Source: Tetradesmus obliquus (taxonomy: Eukaryota > Chlorophyta > Chlorophyceae > Sphaeropleales > Scenedesmaceae). Taken from it: a stretch of DNA of 64,000 nucleotides. Numbering within the stretch: position 1 is the first letter of the stretch; the number at the start of each line of letters is the position of its first letter. The stretch spans positions 3,522,501-3,586,500 of the forward strand of contig CP126199.1 of NCBI GenBank assembly GCA_030272155.1. Direction: 5' to 3'. Position numbers and translations under genes: made by a program. The notes under the pieces are model-generated. The model had not been told where the DNA came from, ran no database searches, and worked only from the letters and a program-made list of their open reading frames with translations. Positions 24,407 to 37,002 of the stretch are shown piece by piece.

Positions 24407-26333
24407 ACTAACTGTACTAAACAGCGACATGTGTTTGTAGAGGCCATGAGTTCATTGTGCGTCGATTTGCAAGCACTTGCATGCAAAATGTGTGTTGCAT
24501 GATCCAGGAGCAGTGGACGTGCAGGCCTTGATTGATGCTTTGGTCCTTGGTTTGGATGGCGCTGTTGCTATGGCTGCCAGTAGAGGATTGGTAACATGGC
24601 GATGACGATTGTGGTGATCACGATCTTGATCCTGAGCAGCAGACTGCATATATAACGTGCAACCAGGTCAATCATTGCAAGTATAATGCAGCATAATGAG
24701 TACTCACATGGCTAGAAGTGGTCCCCCAAAAGGCCACCATGGCTGCTGAACCTCAGATTGCAAGCATGTGCAGCTCCTGCTTCTGCTCCTATGTGTCTTT
24801 TGTATTACCTGCATTCATAACAACACCTGGTCAGCGCCGTCCCAAAAGGCCATGATGCCTTTTGGGGGCATCGGCATTGACGGTCTGCAGTGCTCTTGTA
24901 GTCAGTCGTAGTCCTGGTAGTGACACCTTGTCAGTGACTCCACGTTGTCAACCCCAACACAGCTGTGTGCGGTTGATGTTTTCCTCACAAGAAGCAGGAG
25001 GGGCAATAGTGTGAATTGTATGTTTTGGGGTGTATGTATGCCTGCTGTACTGCTTCGTATCGCTGCTGGCATAGTTTGCTGTCCTATAGACCATGTATGG
25101 CCATGTGTAAATATTGTCGTCCTTTATCAGACAACGGGCGCTCAGAAGCAACAGCCGTGTTGCCGGGCACTGGCACGGGGCCCTTTTGAATTTAACACTG
25201 CCACCTTTTGTTCAGCTCGGGCCCAGCAAGATTCATGCAGCCTGGGACGGGTGAAATGGCTTGGCAAGCAACGGGCATGAAAGAAGGTAGGCGTACATTC
25301 AGCCACTTATGTGTTACAGGAATGTGATCAGAACCCGACGACTGTGGGCTGCAATGAGCCAGCCAAACGCAGGACAGCATATACAGAATACCGGGTAAAT
25401 ACCCTTCAACACAGACCGCCACAGCAGTACGCACACGTGCTTCGGCGTACAAAATCAACACTGGAGGATGCGCTGATGAAACGCCTCCTATAAAAGTGCA
25501 GGCATGCATATGGCATGCTGTGCTAGCGCGGCGCTGTGTCCTTGCATATGCATAGCAGAGCACACAGCCTTCTCGTGTGGCCGCTTGCTGACGCCAGCCG
25601 CCAGCAGCCAACATTACGTCACTGACGTAACAGTCAGAATAGGATGATGTACTATATCGGCGAGGCCACTGCTATGGCGGCAAACTGCACACGCAAACAA
25701 AAATCGCCACGCGAATGACTGACGAACTTGCAGTGCCATCCACCACAAATTAACCTGATGAACGCCAAAACCTGACCAAGCAAACAACCTGCAACGCTTG
25801 TCAAAGCGAATCTGCGTAGCGCACTGCAATAGCAGCCGTTCCAAACCATGCAACTGCTGCATATGGTACACTATGAGCAGGCATCAGGCTTCAACACACG
25901 CGAACCTGCTGCTGCACCTGCAACACCCAGCTCAACGTGTATGTTATGCAACTGCGTGCAGCATGCAGAACTGCCATGAACTACTCCCTGGCACTAACCC
26001 AGCAGTATCCCAAATCAGTGCCCTGCCCAGCTCCCTAGCCCCAGGTGGGCTTGCCGCTGCCACTGTAGCGCAAATGACAAATAGTATGCAGAATTTGAGG
26101 GTTGTGATGGCCACCAGCCCCTGAACAAAACTGAGCTGGCATGCAGCATGTTTTGCATCACCATCAGCAGCAGCAGCCCCGACGTACAATGGCCTGCTGC
26201 ACACAAGCAGCACAACACACCTGGGAAGGCCTAGCACAGACACACCCTACGGTGCCACAACCACAGAACTGCACGCGTGCCACAACATGCAACAGCCATG
26301 TGCTGCCCTCACACCAGTCAAACCTTGGTCAAA
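24407..26333. other. Convergent intergenic region (1.9 kb)
   Basis: It lies between the 3' ends of the peroxiredoxin and CLC genes. No protein family is recognised. It contains a 10-bp stem with a 6-base loop at 24841-24866 (CCCAAAAGGC...GCCTTTTGGG) and a TTACGTCACTGACGTAA palindrome at 25614-25630, which resembles a bZIP/CRE-type site but lies far from any predicted start. Confidence 0.5.
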
Positions 26334-29300
26334 CTAACGTGCCGGCCGGTCAAAGTTTGCGTCCGGCTCCGCCAGCAGCTCCTGTTTGACCAGCTCCGCC
26401 TCGATGTCATCCAGATACACAATGCCAAGAGGCGTGAACGAGTCATCCACAACAACAGCAGCTTGCGAGGCGCGCGCAATCAGCGCATCTTTTGCCTGCT
26501 CCAGCGGCAGAGTGTGCCGCACATACAGCCGCGCAGGCGTCGCAATGACCGCCTCAACAGTCTTCTGCTGCTGCGGCTGCTGCTTCACTGCCATCGCCAC
26601 CATGCCTGCACCTAAACCAGGCGAGCCTGCTCTGCTGCTGAGTGCTGTGCCTGCTGACTCGCCTGCTGCTGGAGAACCTCCTGCGGCTGCTGCTGCTGCC
26701 ATTGCAGGGCTCGGGCTGTCTGAGCCTGCGCCCCAGAACAGTAGCTTCTCTTTCAGGTAGATGCTGCTCAGCGCTGCCTCCAGCTTTTCGCTGAAGATGC
26801 CCTCTGCGTACTCGCTGACGAGTGAGGCCACGCCGATGGATGCAAGCAGCGGCACGAAAAGGCCCGTGTCCCTGCAGGAAGAAGAATGTAGAGCAGCGGC
26901 GGCGGCAGCAGCAGGTATAGCAAGGGTCAGCGGAGGCGGCAAATGCAGCCGACAAAAGCCAAGGGTGCTCGCAAGCCCTGCTGCGAATCCACCCGCGTGT
27001 GCCTGCCTGCTGCTACATGTACCCTACTGCCCTTGTGTTGGCTCAATGCTTGGCCGTCCATTCTTTGTTTGATGGAGCATGCAGTGTGATGTAATGCATG
27101 CCTGCGTGGCTGCCGCAGCGCCTGCCCACCTAGTAATCTCTAGAGCCCAGGGTTTTGAATACGAACCTAAACTCTCAACACTGCACCCACCTAGTGATCT
27201 CCACCATGAGGCCGAATGCTGTCAGCGGTGCACGGCAGGCAGCGCCCAGCACAGCAGCAGCGCCCACCACCACCAGCGTGGTGGGGTCAGCCACACCCCA
27301 CCTGCAGCCAGCACAGCAGTCAATGTCAGGCGCTCACACTCAAGACATGTGTAGCAAGTGTTATGACTTAGGAAGGGCGGAACACAACGGAACAGAGCTC
27401 CAGGTGCTGACATGCCGAGTGTCCGCATTTTGGCATGCTGCTACCACAGCTGCCGTCCCACCCCACACAAACTCTGCGAGCAATGACCTCCCTGCAAGCA
27501 GCATCCACGCCAGCTGACGCAGGCACATCAACAGCAACTCCATCTGCTATCAGCCTCCAGGCAGCACACACCTGTTTGCGACAAAGTGGCCCATGACGTC
27601 TCCCACCAGAGCGCCAATGAACAGCGAGGGAGCAAACAGCCCACCAACCAGCCCACCACCCACGCACACGCTGGTGGCAGCGATCTTGGCCAGCAGCAGC
27701 GAGGACAGGTCCACTGCAGACAGGCGCGTGGAGTCCCGGAAGATCTCCTCCAGGTTGATGTAGCCGTACTGCACCTGCGCTTGCAGGAAAGTTTGCGGGG
27801 AAACAATGTAACAGGAAATCTTGCAGGAACACTTGATTTGGGTGCAAGCCACGGCTGTGCGTGAATGTGCATTAACAAAGCATGTAAAGCCAGTGTTTAT
27901 GGAGCGCCGCTGATCCTGCAACCTGCTTTGCACAGCGCATGCATTATGCGACAATGTTTACAAAATGGCTTGGCAGCGCACCTGCGGGAACTTAAACGCG
28001 ATGAGCCCGCACACCGCCCCTCCAAGCGGCGCGCTGACCCAGCGCGGCAGCGGGCGCAGCACCACCTCGCTCACGCGCACGCCCTCGTACAGCAGCACGG
28101 CAGCACCAGCACAGCCCACGCCCAGCACAGAGAACTGCGGCACAGCAACAGCAAGTTGGCGATGAGTGTGATGTGGCTGTATGTCGGCACGCAAATGCAG
28201 CTGACAATTCGTACAGCAGCACGGCAGCGCCAGCACAGCCCACGCCCAGCACAGAGAACTGCAGTGCAACAACATGGAACACGTGCGGCGAAGCTGTATG
28301 TCAGCACACACAATAGCAGCAGCCGCTTTGTGCAGCAGCACGGCAGCACCCAGCACGGAGAACTGCAGTGCAGCAACAGGGTGTGTGTAGATCTTGTTCA
28401 GGGTTTAGGGTTTAGGGTTTAGGGTTTAGGTTTTTTTTCAAAGCAAAAGATGTGCATACGACACAGCTAAATGTCAGCACAGATACCTGCTGCTTGCTAT
28501 TCTTTGCTTTAGCTACGCACCAGACTTGCAGCCCTGCTGCCCGATGCATGCCTTATAACCAGCTGCCGCCTCCAGGTGGACCCCAGGGCCTATGCGCACA
28601 ACAAACGGCAACGCAACCAGCGCTGAAGCAGTGAAAACAGGTATTCACACATTCAATATGATTGTTTCTCACCTGCAGCACGTCTGTCAGCAGATTGGGG
28701 TTCACGCTGAAGTAGGGTATACGCCCCACCAAGTGCGTGGCAGCACCAGTGATGCCCAGCGCCTGTCCCTGGCTGCGCAGGAAGCCGATCACGCCTGCAG
28801 CCACGCTGGTGCTTGCAAACACGGTGCTTGTGGACAGCCTGTCGAGGCCCAGCCTGCTGCTCTTGAGCACGAATTCGATGGCGAAGAGCGCGCCGGTGGC
28901 TGGCGCGTCAAAGGCCGCAGATACACCTGTGGATGGGAAATGACAGGAGGCATGGAGCCAAAGTGAGCAGGTAGCTTCAGGTAGCGCATACACAGCAAAC
29001 ACAGTTTGAGCCAAGATCCGAGGAACAAAAGGGCTGGCAAAGTCAAGACGGGGTGGCAGGAGCTGCGCTGTCAAGCTGTTGGAAGCAACCCACAGGACAT
29101 CCAGCATCCCTTGCAAGGGCCTGCTGCAGCGCGGCAGTCACACCTGCTGCATCCTGCAACCAACAAAACCAAAACAACTACGCCAGTGTGCAAACCAGCT
29201 GCTGGCGTGCTGCTGTAAGCCCCACTCCTCTTTCGGCGCTCTGCTATCACCTGCACCTGCTCCCAACCAAATACCGGCCATTGCTGCATCGGGCCTAATC

Positions 29301-29760
29301 AAATCTGGCTGTTGCTGTGTTCCTGCAAGCCGCGCTGCCGCTGCCTCACCTGCCGCTGCTCCTGCAGCCACCAGCATGCGCTGCCGCCGCTTGCTGAGGT
29401 GCTTTGGCGCAAACACTGCTGCTGTGTTGGCTCCCAGCTCCACACTGGGCGCCTCAGGGCCCAGGCTGGCACCGCTGCCAAGCGTTATAACGCTGGCAAG
29501 CGCGCGGCGGAACACCTGCAGGCATACACAACACACATCAGAGCAGCGCAGCAATTAGTAAAGGGTAGAGCAGTAATGCGCGCGGCGCAATACATGAGGC
29601 ATCGCCACACACGGCAGAGCAGCGCAGCGCAGAGCAGGGCGGAGCAGCGCGGACCAAAAAGCATACTACTTAGCGACCAACTACAATCAACAGCGAGAGC
29701 GAGTGCCCGGCAAGCCATGATGACTCATGATTCTTAAGTGCTGACTCCACTGCTGCTGGC

Positions 29761-29806
<46 letters not shown>

Positions 29807-32323
29807 AAACAGGCGCTTTGCGCACCTGCCAGTATGAGGTTGGCAGTGCCGCATTCTTGGTGTCGTCAACTACTCCCTCAATGGCTCGTGTAAGGAACTT
29901 GAGAGCCGGGCTGAAGCCCCAGCCCTGCAGGTAGGCCACCACAAAGCCAGCGCCTATGGGCATCACACACCTGACGGCGCAGCGGAGGGGAAAACGTGGC
30001 AGAGGTCAGGGCATGAGTAGAGCGCTGTGTGCATGTGGCTGCAAGCAAGCACGCGGAGCAAGCTGCAGATGCGCCTCCACAGCACTCGCCAGTGATTGAG
30101 CTGGACACAGGGAGGAAGGCTTGCAGGAAAGCAACACACGCTGTAGACAACACCAACAATCGCAAGTGGGGACGCGTATTTCGCATAAGGTGCACTGCAG
30201 GAGGCGATGCAATTGAGCACAGGCGTGCACACAGCAACAACATGCGAGGTCTGTGAGCACAGAGCACAGGCAGCAACAGCACAGGCAGCGCTAGCCCGCA
30301 TGTGCCTGCGCGCAGCTCGTCCCACCTGAAGGGAATGGCTGTGTCTCCGATCACCAGGCCAGTGGCTCGGCCACCACCCACATGCAGCTGCACAGCAGCA
30401 GCAGCAGCAGCAGCACGGCAGAGAGAGTCAGCTGTTGCAACTTCATACAGAGTTCTGAAGCTGCAGGCTTCTCCAATGTGTGCTGCGGCGAAGCTGGTCA
30501 AGGGCTCGCTGCCACCATACTGAAGGACGCAATCCTGGAGGAGCAGTCAGCGGTGCAAGCATATGCCCCCACCATGTGCCAAGCCAGAGCTGCTTCCTCG
30601 TGCTGCTACACGCTGCAATTGCTGCCGTACACAGCGCGGCTATAGTCGCTTGTAGCTCTGCTATATCTGCTTCAGCTGCAACCACAAGCTGCGGCCCTCC
30701 TGCAGATCATTGCTGGTCCCAGCAGCTTCCCTGCCAGCTCCTTTGCCTATGTCGACTGCCGCCTCAGCCGCTGCAAAGACTGCCCGCCTGCGTGAAGCTG
30801 TCTAGCAGGTTGTGCACTTACTGGATGGACCACCACCAAGCCAGCGCAATCAACCTATGCTGCTAGATGTTGCGTTGCTGGCATGTGCTCCTGAGATGCC
30901 CAACTGCGCAGATGTCTGCCAGGTCGTCCTGCTGCTGCTGCTGCTGCTGCTGCTGTCAAAAACTGCATTGACAACGCTGGTGTCTAATGCAGCTGCCTTG
31001 CAGCCTCTTCAACCATGGCCCACCTGTGCAAAGATGTCTGGCAGGTCGTGCACATAATAGAGTATGCTCTGCTGCTGCTGCTGTTGCTGATGATTGCATC
31101 GTGTTTGCCCCCAGCCTCTTCAACCATGGCCCACCTGAGCGAAGATGTCTGGCAGGTCGTGCACGTACTGGATGGACACGTCAAAGATGAACACGCTCGT
31201 GGCCACCAGCCCACCCATGCCCACAGCATACGCCAGCGTCAGCAGGTCGTCCCTGCAGGCATTAAAGTGGCACACAGCAGCAGCAGCAGCAGCACAGAGA
31301 AAGCAGCTTGTTGCCAGGGTGCATGTGTCAACCAGCACACAGTAGCAGCATGTGTGTGGTGCCATCCAGGCCACCCACAGTGTGCTAGTACCGCATGTGA
31401 TGCTTCACTGCTACAAACACTTACTTTGCTTAGGCCTGTGCAAGCATACTCAACCATCTGCAGGAATGCGTTCCTTCCCTTTTGCTGAAACCGCATGCAC
31501 AACAGCACATGCTAGCACTGATGCATACAACACTCCTGCCCCTCCCCCCCCCCCCCCCCCAGCAGCCGCACCTGTTCTTCCACCAGCTGGTGAAGGGATC
31601 TTCATCCTCAACCCAAGTTCCCAGCGTGAAGTTCACACGCCGCACATCGGGAGCTGGGCCCGACCTGCCTGAATAGTTCAAGTCAGTCAGGCCCTCTGGT
31701 GTATCCAGCTCATCTACTGCACACAGGTCATCTGCAGAATCTGAGGGACTCAGTGCTGCATCCTCGCACGCAAGCACTGCAGCACCTGGGCTGCTGCTGC
31801 TGCTGCTGCTACTGCTGATGGGGTCTGCTGTGCCGCTCTCCGTTGCTTCCGACTCTGCTATCAGCGTGCTGATGGTTGCTGCGTCGCTGGAATCGTAACT
31901 GCCGCTGCTGCTGACAAAACTAGCTGTGGCCGCACTGCTGCTGCCGTTGTCACCGTTGGCACTGCTGCTGCTGCTGCTGCTGCCGTTGGTACTTGGAGGA
32001 GGCTGCTCTACTGCTCCCGTAGCACCATTACTCTGTGTGTCAAGCGCTGAACAGAGAACTGTTTGGCGCTGCCGTTGTCGCAGCCTGAAGCTGCTGCTGC
32101 AACACCTCTGCTGTGTTGTTCCTACTGCTGTGGCTGCTGAAGCACCTGCTGCTGCTGCTACTGCTATATGGCTGCATCCTGCTGCTATTCTGGTTGGCCG
32201 CTGCAGCTGGCACACAGACGGTATCCGTGTGCGTGGTGCAGCTAGCCGCGTGCGAGTACCAGCACTGTTGCTGCTCAAAGCCTGTGGTTTTACAGCCCTG
32301 CAGCTGCTGTGGGGCAGCTGCAT
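26334..32323 (-). CDS. CLC-type anion channel/transporter, probably organellar
   Basis: Ten exons: 32323-31572, 31252-31135, 30387-30326, 29970-29826, 29515-29350, 28926-28673, 28134-27982, 27774-27572, 27301-27191 and 26871-26334. Phases agree throughout, giving about 833 residues. The first about 200 residues are Ser/Ala/Arg-rich without acidic start residues, as in plastid transit regions. The CLC core shows GSGASLGPEAP (gating-type Glu about 380), an AAFDAPATGALFAIEFVL helix, VGGGLVGGLFAPSLFIG (about 588-604) and CRAPLTAFGLMVEIT. A C-terminal CBS-like domain contains PLEQAKDALI and VVVDDSFTPLGIV. The GASLGPE form resembles plant CLC-e/f and cyanobacterial members, which move Cl- or other anions across plastid or Golgi membranes; that assignment is by motif memory. 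Exons 3 and 4 are the least certain joints. Exon-edge copies flank exons 2 and 7. Confidence 0.87.
28205..28370 (-). repeat. Two partial copies of the 5' edge of CLC exon 7
   Basis: The acceptor and first about 50 bases of exon 7 (FSVLGVGCAGAAVLLYE; true copy 28085-28140) recur at about 28208-28265 and, shortened, at 28325-28370, inside the upstream intron. The nearer copy is almost identical, so it is a plausible competing 3' splice site. Confidence 0.85.
28401..28431 (+). repeat. Interstitial telomere-type repeat (TTTAGGG)4
   Basis: About four units of GGGTTTA followed by a run of T lie inside the intron before CLC exon 7, immediately beside the exon-edge copies. The TTTAGGG type is that of land plants and many green algae. 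Confidence 0.95.
30787..31060 (-). repeat. Three partial copies of the 3' edge of CLC exon 2
   Basis: The donor end of exon 2 (QYVHDLPDIFAQ and GTGGGCC; true copy 31120-31180) recurs near 31006-31055, 30895-30930 and 30787-30830 in the following intron. The first keeps the CCATGGCCCACCT donor context almost exactly. Confidence 0.8.
31544..31560. repeat. Run of 17 C
   Basis: Homopolymer in intron 1 of the CLC gene, close to the donor of exon 1. Confidence 0.95.
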
Positions 32324-33072
32324 TTCGGTGTGCAAGGCTAGCGCACAGAGCAGCGCTGCCCTCGCGCCTGCTGCTGTAGATGCTGCCTGACAGGCCTATG
32401 CCAGCAGCTGCCTAGCTGCAGCTCCTATGACACCCTGCGGTGATTTGCAGTATGTTCACAACCGAAAGCCAAGCATGCAAGCAGAAAAGAAGCGAATGTG
32501 GTGCAGCATCTCATCCGAGAGCAGGAAACTGACTGTGCTGTGATGCCTATGCTGGATCTCAGCGCATGCTTGCTTAGTAGGATTGTATATTGACACAATG
32601 GTGCCTCAAATCACCGGTATTGCAAGCAATCCTAATCCTGCAGGGTGCGCAGGTTGGTGCCTTTGCCACGGACCTCCTGGTTATGCAACGATAACTTGCC
32701 AAGTAGCTTATACAAGGTACCTAACGATATGATCTGTTGCGTACTATGCGGTTGTCCGGCACCGGCAGTAGCAGCGGGTGAGTGAAGTGTGGCAAATGCA
32801 GCCCTAAGGTCCTTGTAAGGCTGCAGTAACAGCCTGCAGGTACACATGAAACAAATAATAGCGATACTGGCAAATGTTTTGCTGTTCTACAGGCGCGAAC
32901 ACTACTCGAAGTCTGAACCACAGCTTTGGCCCTCTGTTACAGCAGAACAGTGTAGTTCATTGCAATGCCATGCAGCTGGATGCCGCAACCTCAATTTCGC
33001 CACAAATTCTCACGACGATACCTTAGCCCGTCAGCCTGAACTCTTACAAAGCTCAAACACCAGCTCTTGCAA
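32324..33072. promoter_or_regulatory. Divergent intergenic region between CLC and coiled-coil genes
   Basis: Some 750 bp lie between two opposite start codons. It must contain both 5' UTRs and promoters. I see no clear TATA box or other known element. Confidence 0.45.
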
Positions 33073-34904
33073 ATGGCATTCCACATGCAGCGCTCTGCGA
33101 TCGCTCCTGCCAGGACGCAGCGTCCTCGGTCAGTTGCTGTGAGGTAAGTAACATCATTTAACACGAACTGTGATGCAGCTGGGTGCAATGAGCCGACCGG
33201 GCGGTGTCAAGGACACATTGGCTGCTGTGCTCACTTGCATGAATTTATGCAGGGCTCAGGCTGTCAAGCAGAATGGGGCATGGAAGAAGGTATGTGTTGT
33301 TGGTTTAACGCGAACTATGGTGCAATTGCCGCCTTGGTAGCTAACCTGGTGCTTGTAGTGCCCATGTGGCTCCTGCTGCCAGCACACCACGCACAGCACA
33401 CCACACATTGTGCGCACCTGCCAACCCGAGCAAAGCCAGCATTGGGGCTCATAGAATATGGCCATTACACTCTAATACAGCTACCAAATGCTCAGGGCAC
33501 ATTGCTGCTGCTGGTACTGTCGCTCACAGCACTCCTGCTGGGCCAGGCTGGCTACTGCTAGCACACTGCGTAGCCCTGCAGCGTGTGTGCTCTCACTCAC
33601 TCTGCGCAACAAGCACGACTATATAACAAACATCCTCAACACCACAGTGCTGCCACTGCTATTAACCCTTTTGTTTTGCCACCTGTGTCACTTCACTGTG
33701 AACCCCTGCAGGCTGCCTCAGTGCTGCTGGCTAGTGGCCTGGCGCTGAGCGTTGCCGTGCAGGGCGCAGCAGCAGCACCCATCAGGCTGGAGGCCAAGCG
33801 CGTTGAGCAGGAGGAGATGCTGCAGCAGCAGCTGAGCAAGATCGAGTACCTCATCCAGCAGCAGGACAACGCGCGCAAGGCGGAGCTGCAGGGCAGGTGC
33901 GCGTGAGGGAGTGGTGGCAGAACTACAGCACTTCGGTTTTGGATGTATGCAAGCAGGCTGGTGCGAGAGAGTGGACAATGGTGTGCCAAGTTATTTGCTG
34001 TGCGCATGCAGTGTTGAGATAGTCCTGTCATTGGGCGTGCATAAGTGGCCAGTTCTGTGCGCGCATGATGTGTTAGCCCTGCTCTGCATAGTATGCAAGG
34101 CGACTGTATGCTTGCAAATGAGGCTGTGCATGGCCCGTGCAACTCTGGGGGTATTGGTGTGTGGCAATGAACACACCCTTGATACTCAAGCCTCACTGGC
34201 TTGCTGCTGCTGCTGCTGCCGCTGCTGCTGCTGCTGCTGCTGCTGCCGCAGCCGCCAGGCCCTTGAGAGCCAGGTGAACCAGGCTGAGGTGGCCATCCAG
34301 CGCAAGCTGGTGGAGGAGGCAGCCAACCAGAAGGCGGCAGCAGCCAAGGGGGTGAGCTGCCATTGTTAACGCTGCACAAACCAGCAAGCAGCACACTTCC
34401 AGACCTGTCCTACAATGCAGCTGCATCACATCTGATCACGCTGCATGTGATGCTGTGCTTGTCACTCGAAGGCCTGAGCAGGGCAGCTCACAGACAGCAC
34501 GCACTTGCGCCACAGTCCTCCTGGCAGGAGTTGGCTGAACACCTCGTAATTTATACGCTGCCAGCTCGCCACCATGGTCCTTGATGTCGGTGCTGTCTCA
34601 TGCCGCTATTTCATCCTGCTGTCTCACGCTTCTCCCGTGCGTTGCTGCTGTGCTCATCATCAAACACAATCGTCGGCCGCAGGAGGCTGAGCGTGCCGCT
34701 CGCATTGCTGCGGAGGCGCAGCAGATCCAGGCTCAGGAGGTGGCCCTCAAAGCAGCAGCAGCCAAGGCTGAGGGCCAGCTGCAGCGCGCTGAGCTTGTGG
34801 AGAAGGCCAAGGAGGTGGGGGAGCAGCAGCAGGTGGCCAAGGCTGCGGGCTCCTTCATGGACCTGCTGGGCCTCACAGAGGCTGACCTGGGCCTCGGCAA
34901 GTAA
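33073..34904 (+). CDS. Probable plastid/thylakoid-targeted coiled-coil protein of unknown function
   Basis: Five exons: 33073-33143, 33253-33289, 33712-33896, 34252-34351 and 34683-34904. All introns are GT-AG and in phase, giving 204 residues. The first about 35 residues (QRSAIAPARTQRPRSVAVRA) look like a chloroplast transit peptide. A hydrophobic stretch, ASVLLASGLALSVAVQGAAA, then ends in an Ala-rich cleavage-like site, suggesting a bipartite lumen-targeting signal or a membrane anchor. The rest is a long charged alpha-helical coiled coil rich in Glu, Gln and Ala, ending in DLLGLTEADLGLGK. I do not recognise the family. The acceptor of exon 4 follows a (CTG)n run. The coding end is copied twice downstream. 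Confidence 0.75.
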
Positions 34905-34970
34905 AGCGGTGCGTGCTTAGTTTGTCAGGCATGAGCTGATCGGCTGGCCAATGCTGCCTGCTCTGTTGCG

Positions 34971-35262
34971 GAGCTGCTGGGCCTGACTGAGGCTGACCTG
35001 GGCCTCAGCAAGTAAAGTGGTGTGCTCGAGTTCTGAGTATTTGTCATATTCTTTATTCAGCATGCTGTTTGGCATGCATGACTGCCTGTGAGAGGATAGG
35101 CTTGGGAAAGGGCAGGTGGCAAATGGGTCTCAGCAATTGGGGCGGCTGGCATCGTCTTCTGCTTTTCTCTTGTCTCCTTATCTTCTACAGCTTCAGAGGT
35201 TTGCGGTTCTCATGTTGAGCAATAGCTTGCTCACTGAGGCTGACTTGGGAGCCGGCAAGTGA
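34971..35262 (+). repeat. Two downstream copies of the coding end of the coiled-coil gene
   Basis: The last codons and stop (LLGLTEADLGLGK) recur at 34971-35015 (ELLGLTEADLGLSK and TAA) and, shorter, at 35230-35262 (LTEADLGAGK and TGA). All end shortly before an AAG-stop context. Confidence 0.85.
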
Positions 35263-36852
35263 GGCGGCGGCTTTGAGTGTCATTTTTGCTGAGTTGTGAG
35301 TGGTATTGCTCTCAATGAAAGCTTGCCGTTCGTCGTGCACAACACGTGCGAGAGCTGGCTTGCATTGGGTATGACCTGCGTGCGATAAGCATGAAGGGAG
35401 GGCTGAGCAGCTGATTCACTTCAATAAGGGTTACTTGTGCGGGTTGCTGGCAGCAGTGCCAAATGCATTTGGCTGATGAGACAGCAACTCACGCACGGCC
35501 ACGATTATGGTTGTCGATTCTTGTCAAGCATTGTACACTGACAGCAGGTGTTGTGTCTACTCTTGTAAGTTGCTGCTCCGTGGCGGCAACTGGCAACGTA
35601 TGCAGCGCTGCGGGCCATGCGTGCTAGCCAACAGACATGGCCTGCAGCACTGCTGCATGCTTTGTGACTGTCAAGTCTTATATGTTCTACGCCGTTTAAG
35701 TATGAGACATCCCTGCTCATTGTTTGGAGCCGCTTGTGTTACTGGTTGGCAGCCTGCACTGGCTGTGCTTCTTGTACCCGGACGAATGAGAATGAGGACG
35801 GAGACTGTGGCCTTCGGCCAGCGTTATCTTTCGTGTTACACCGCCTCTTCCGACTCGAAACACTGTGAATCTACTTTAGCTGTGACGGCACGCGAGGGCT
35901 CATTGCACTAGATGGCTTGGTGTACCTTTATAGCTGAACTTTGATCATATTATGCTGGGTGTGACGGTGTCATCAAGCTAAGCGTGTTAAGGAGCTTGGC
36001 CCGCCATTGTAGCTGAACTTTGATCGCGCGAGGCGCGCCTCGCACGCGCGCGCGCAGGCATTGCAGAGCGTCGTGGAGCAGTGGCAGTCTCAAAATACGA
36101 ATCACTGCCCCGTAATTTATGTAGCAACATGGTTCAGCAAATGTGCAATTTACGAAGTCACGTTCTGCCTATTCACCAGGCTTTCAATGGCTTCTGGTGT
36201 CCTTGGTCGTGGGGTTTTGACTTTGCCATAGGTTAAGGGCAGGTGATATCCCGTAGCACGTCACGAAAAGATACTTCTCAATGTAAACAAAGGTAGTGAA
36301 GTGCCTCGTGGCGGCTGGGAGGGGTGGGAGGGTGGCCGGACACGAATGCAACAACTATGACAGCAGCTCAGCACTTTGCATCATGCGTGCATGCGAAACA
36401 GCGCGCGCATCGCACACAAGCAAGGAAACAATCGTCCGGGATACGGAGTGAAAGACTCCTTAATTTTGTGGGGCAGGATGCCGGTAACTGACATCATGCT
36501 CACCCCGTTTTTGAGCTATCACCAACCGCATGGCACGCATCTGATACGTCAGGCATCAGCGTAACATCTCAATCGCCTTGCCCAGCCAAATCAGCCCAAC
36601 GCATGCATGTTTCGAATCAGGCGGTACACAACCCGCCACCTTGGACTCGCACATATGCACATCACGTGATCTGGATCCAATGGTTGAATAGAAAGCTCAG
36701 ATCGCCATGCGCTGAGCACACAATGCCTTGGATTAGGCAAGCTGGAGAAACCCTTTTCTTCTTCTGGCTTAGCCCGCGCCGTGTTGTGACAAGGCCCAAA
36801 ACGCAGGGCTTTCCGACACACCCTAGCGGAAGCTGCCGAGTCGACTCTCAGG
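35263..36852. other. Intergenic region (1.6 kb)
   Basis: No gene recognised. A direct repeat TAGCTGAACTTTGATC occurs at about 35932-35947 and 36010-36025. A 16-bp GC palindrome, GCGAGGCGCGCCTCGC, lies at 36028-36043 next to a CG-alternating tract. Confidence 0.5.
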
Positions 36853-36858
36853 TATAAA
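36853..36858 (+). promoter_or_regulatory. TATA box of the small Ser/Pro-rich secreted protein gene
   Basis: TATAAA in the context GGTATAAAGC, 145 bp before the start codon. The paralogous gene at 52.4 kb has the same element at a similar distance. Confidence 0.6.
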
Positions 36859-37002
36859 GCCAGCAGGGGACGCACTGTCCATTACCAAGCTTTCTGTGCG
36901 TGACATTCATAAGCACCCGATCCACTTTCGGACAGTCACTTGCAGAGCAGACGGTTGACACCTGCCAATCGTGGTATCCTCGACAAGCGCAGAAACTTCA
37001 GG

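Noticed and set aside
28401..28431. Chromosome end
   Set aside because: Only about four telomere units, within an intron of an intact gene, with normal genes on both sides.
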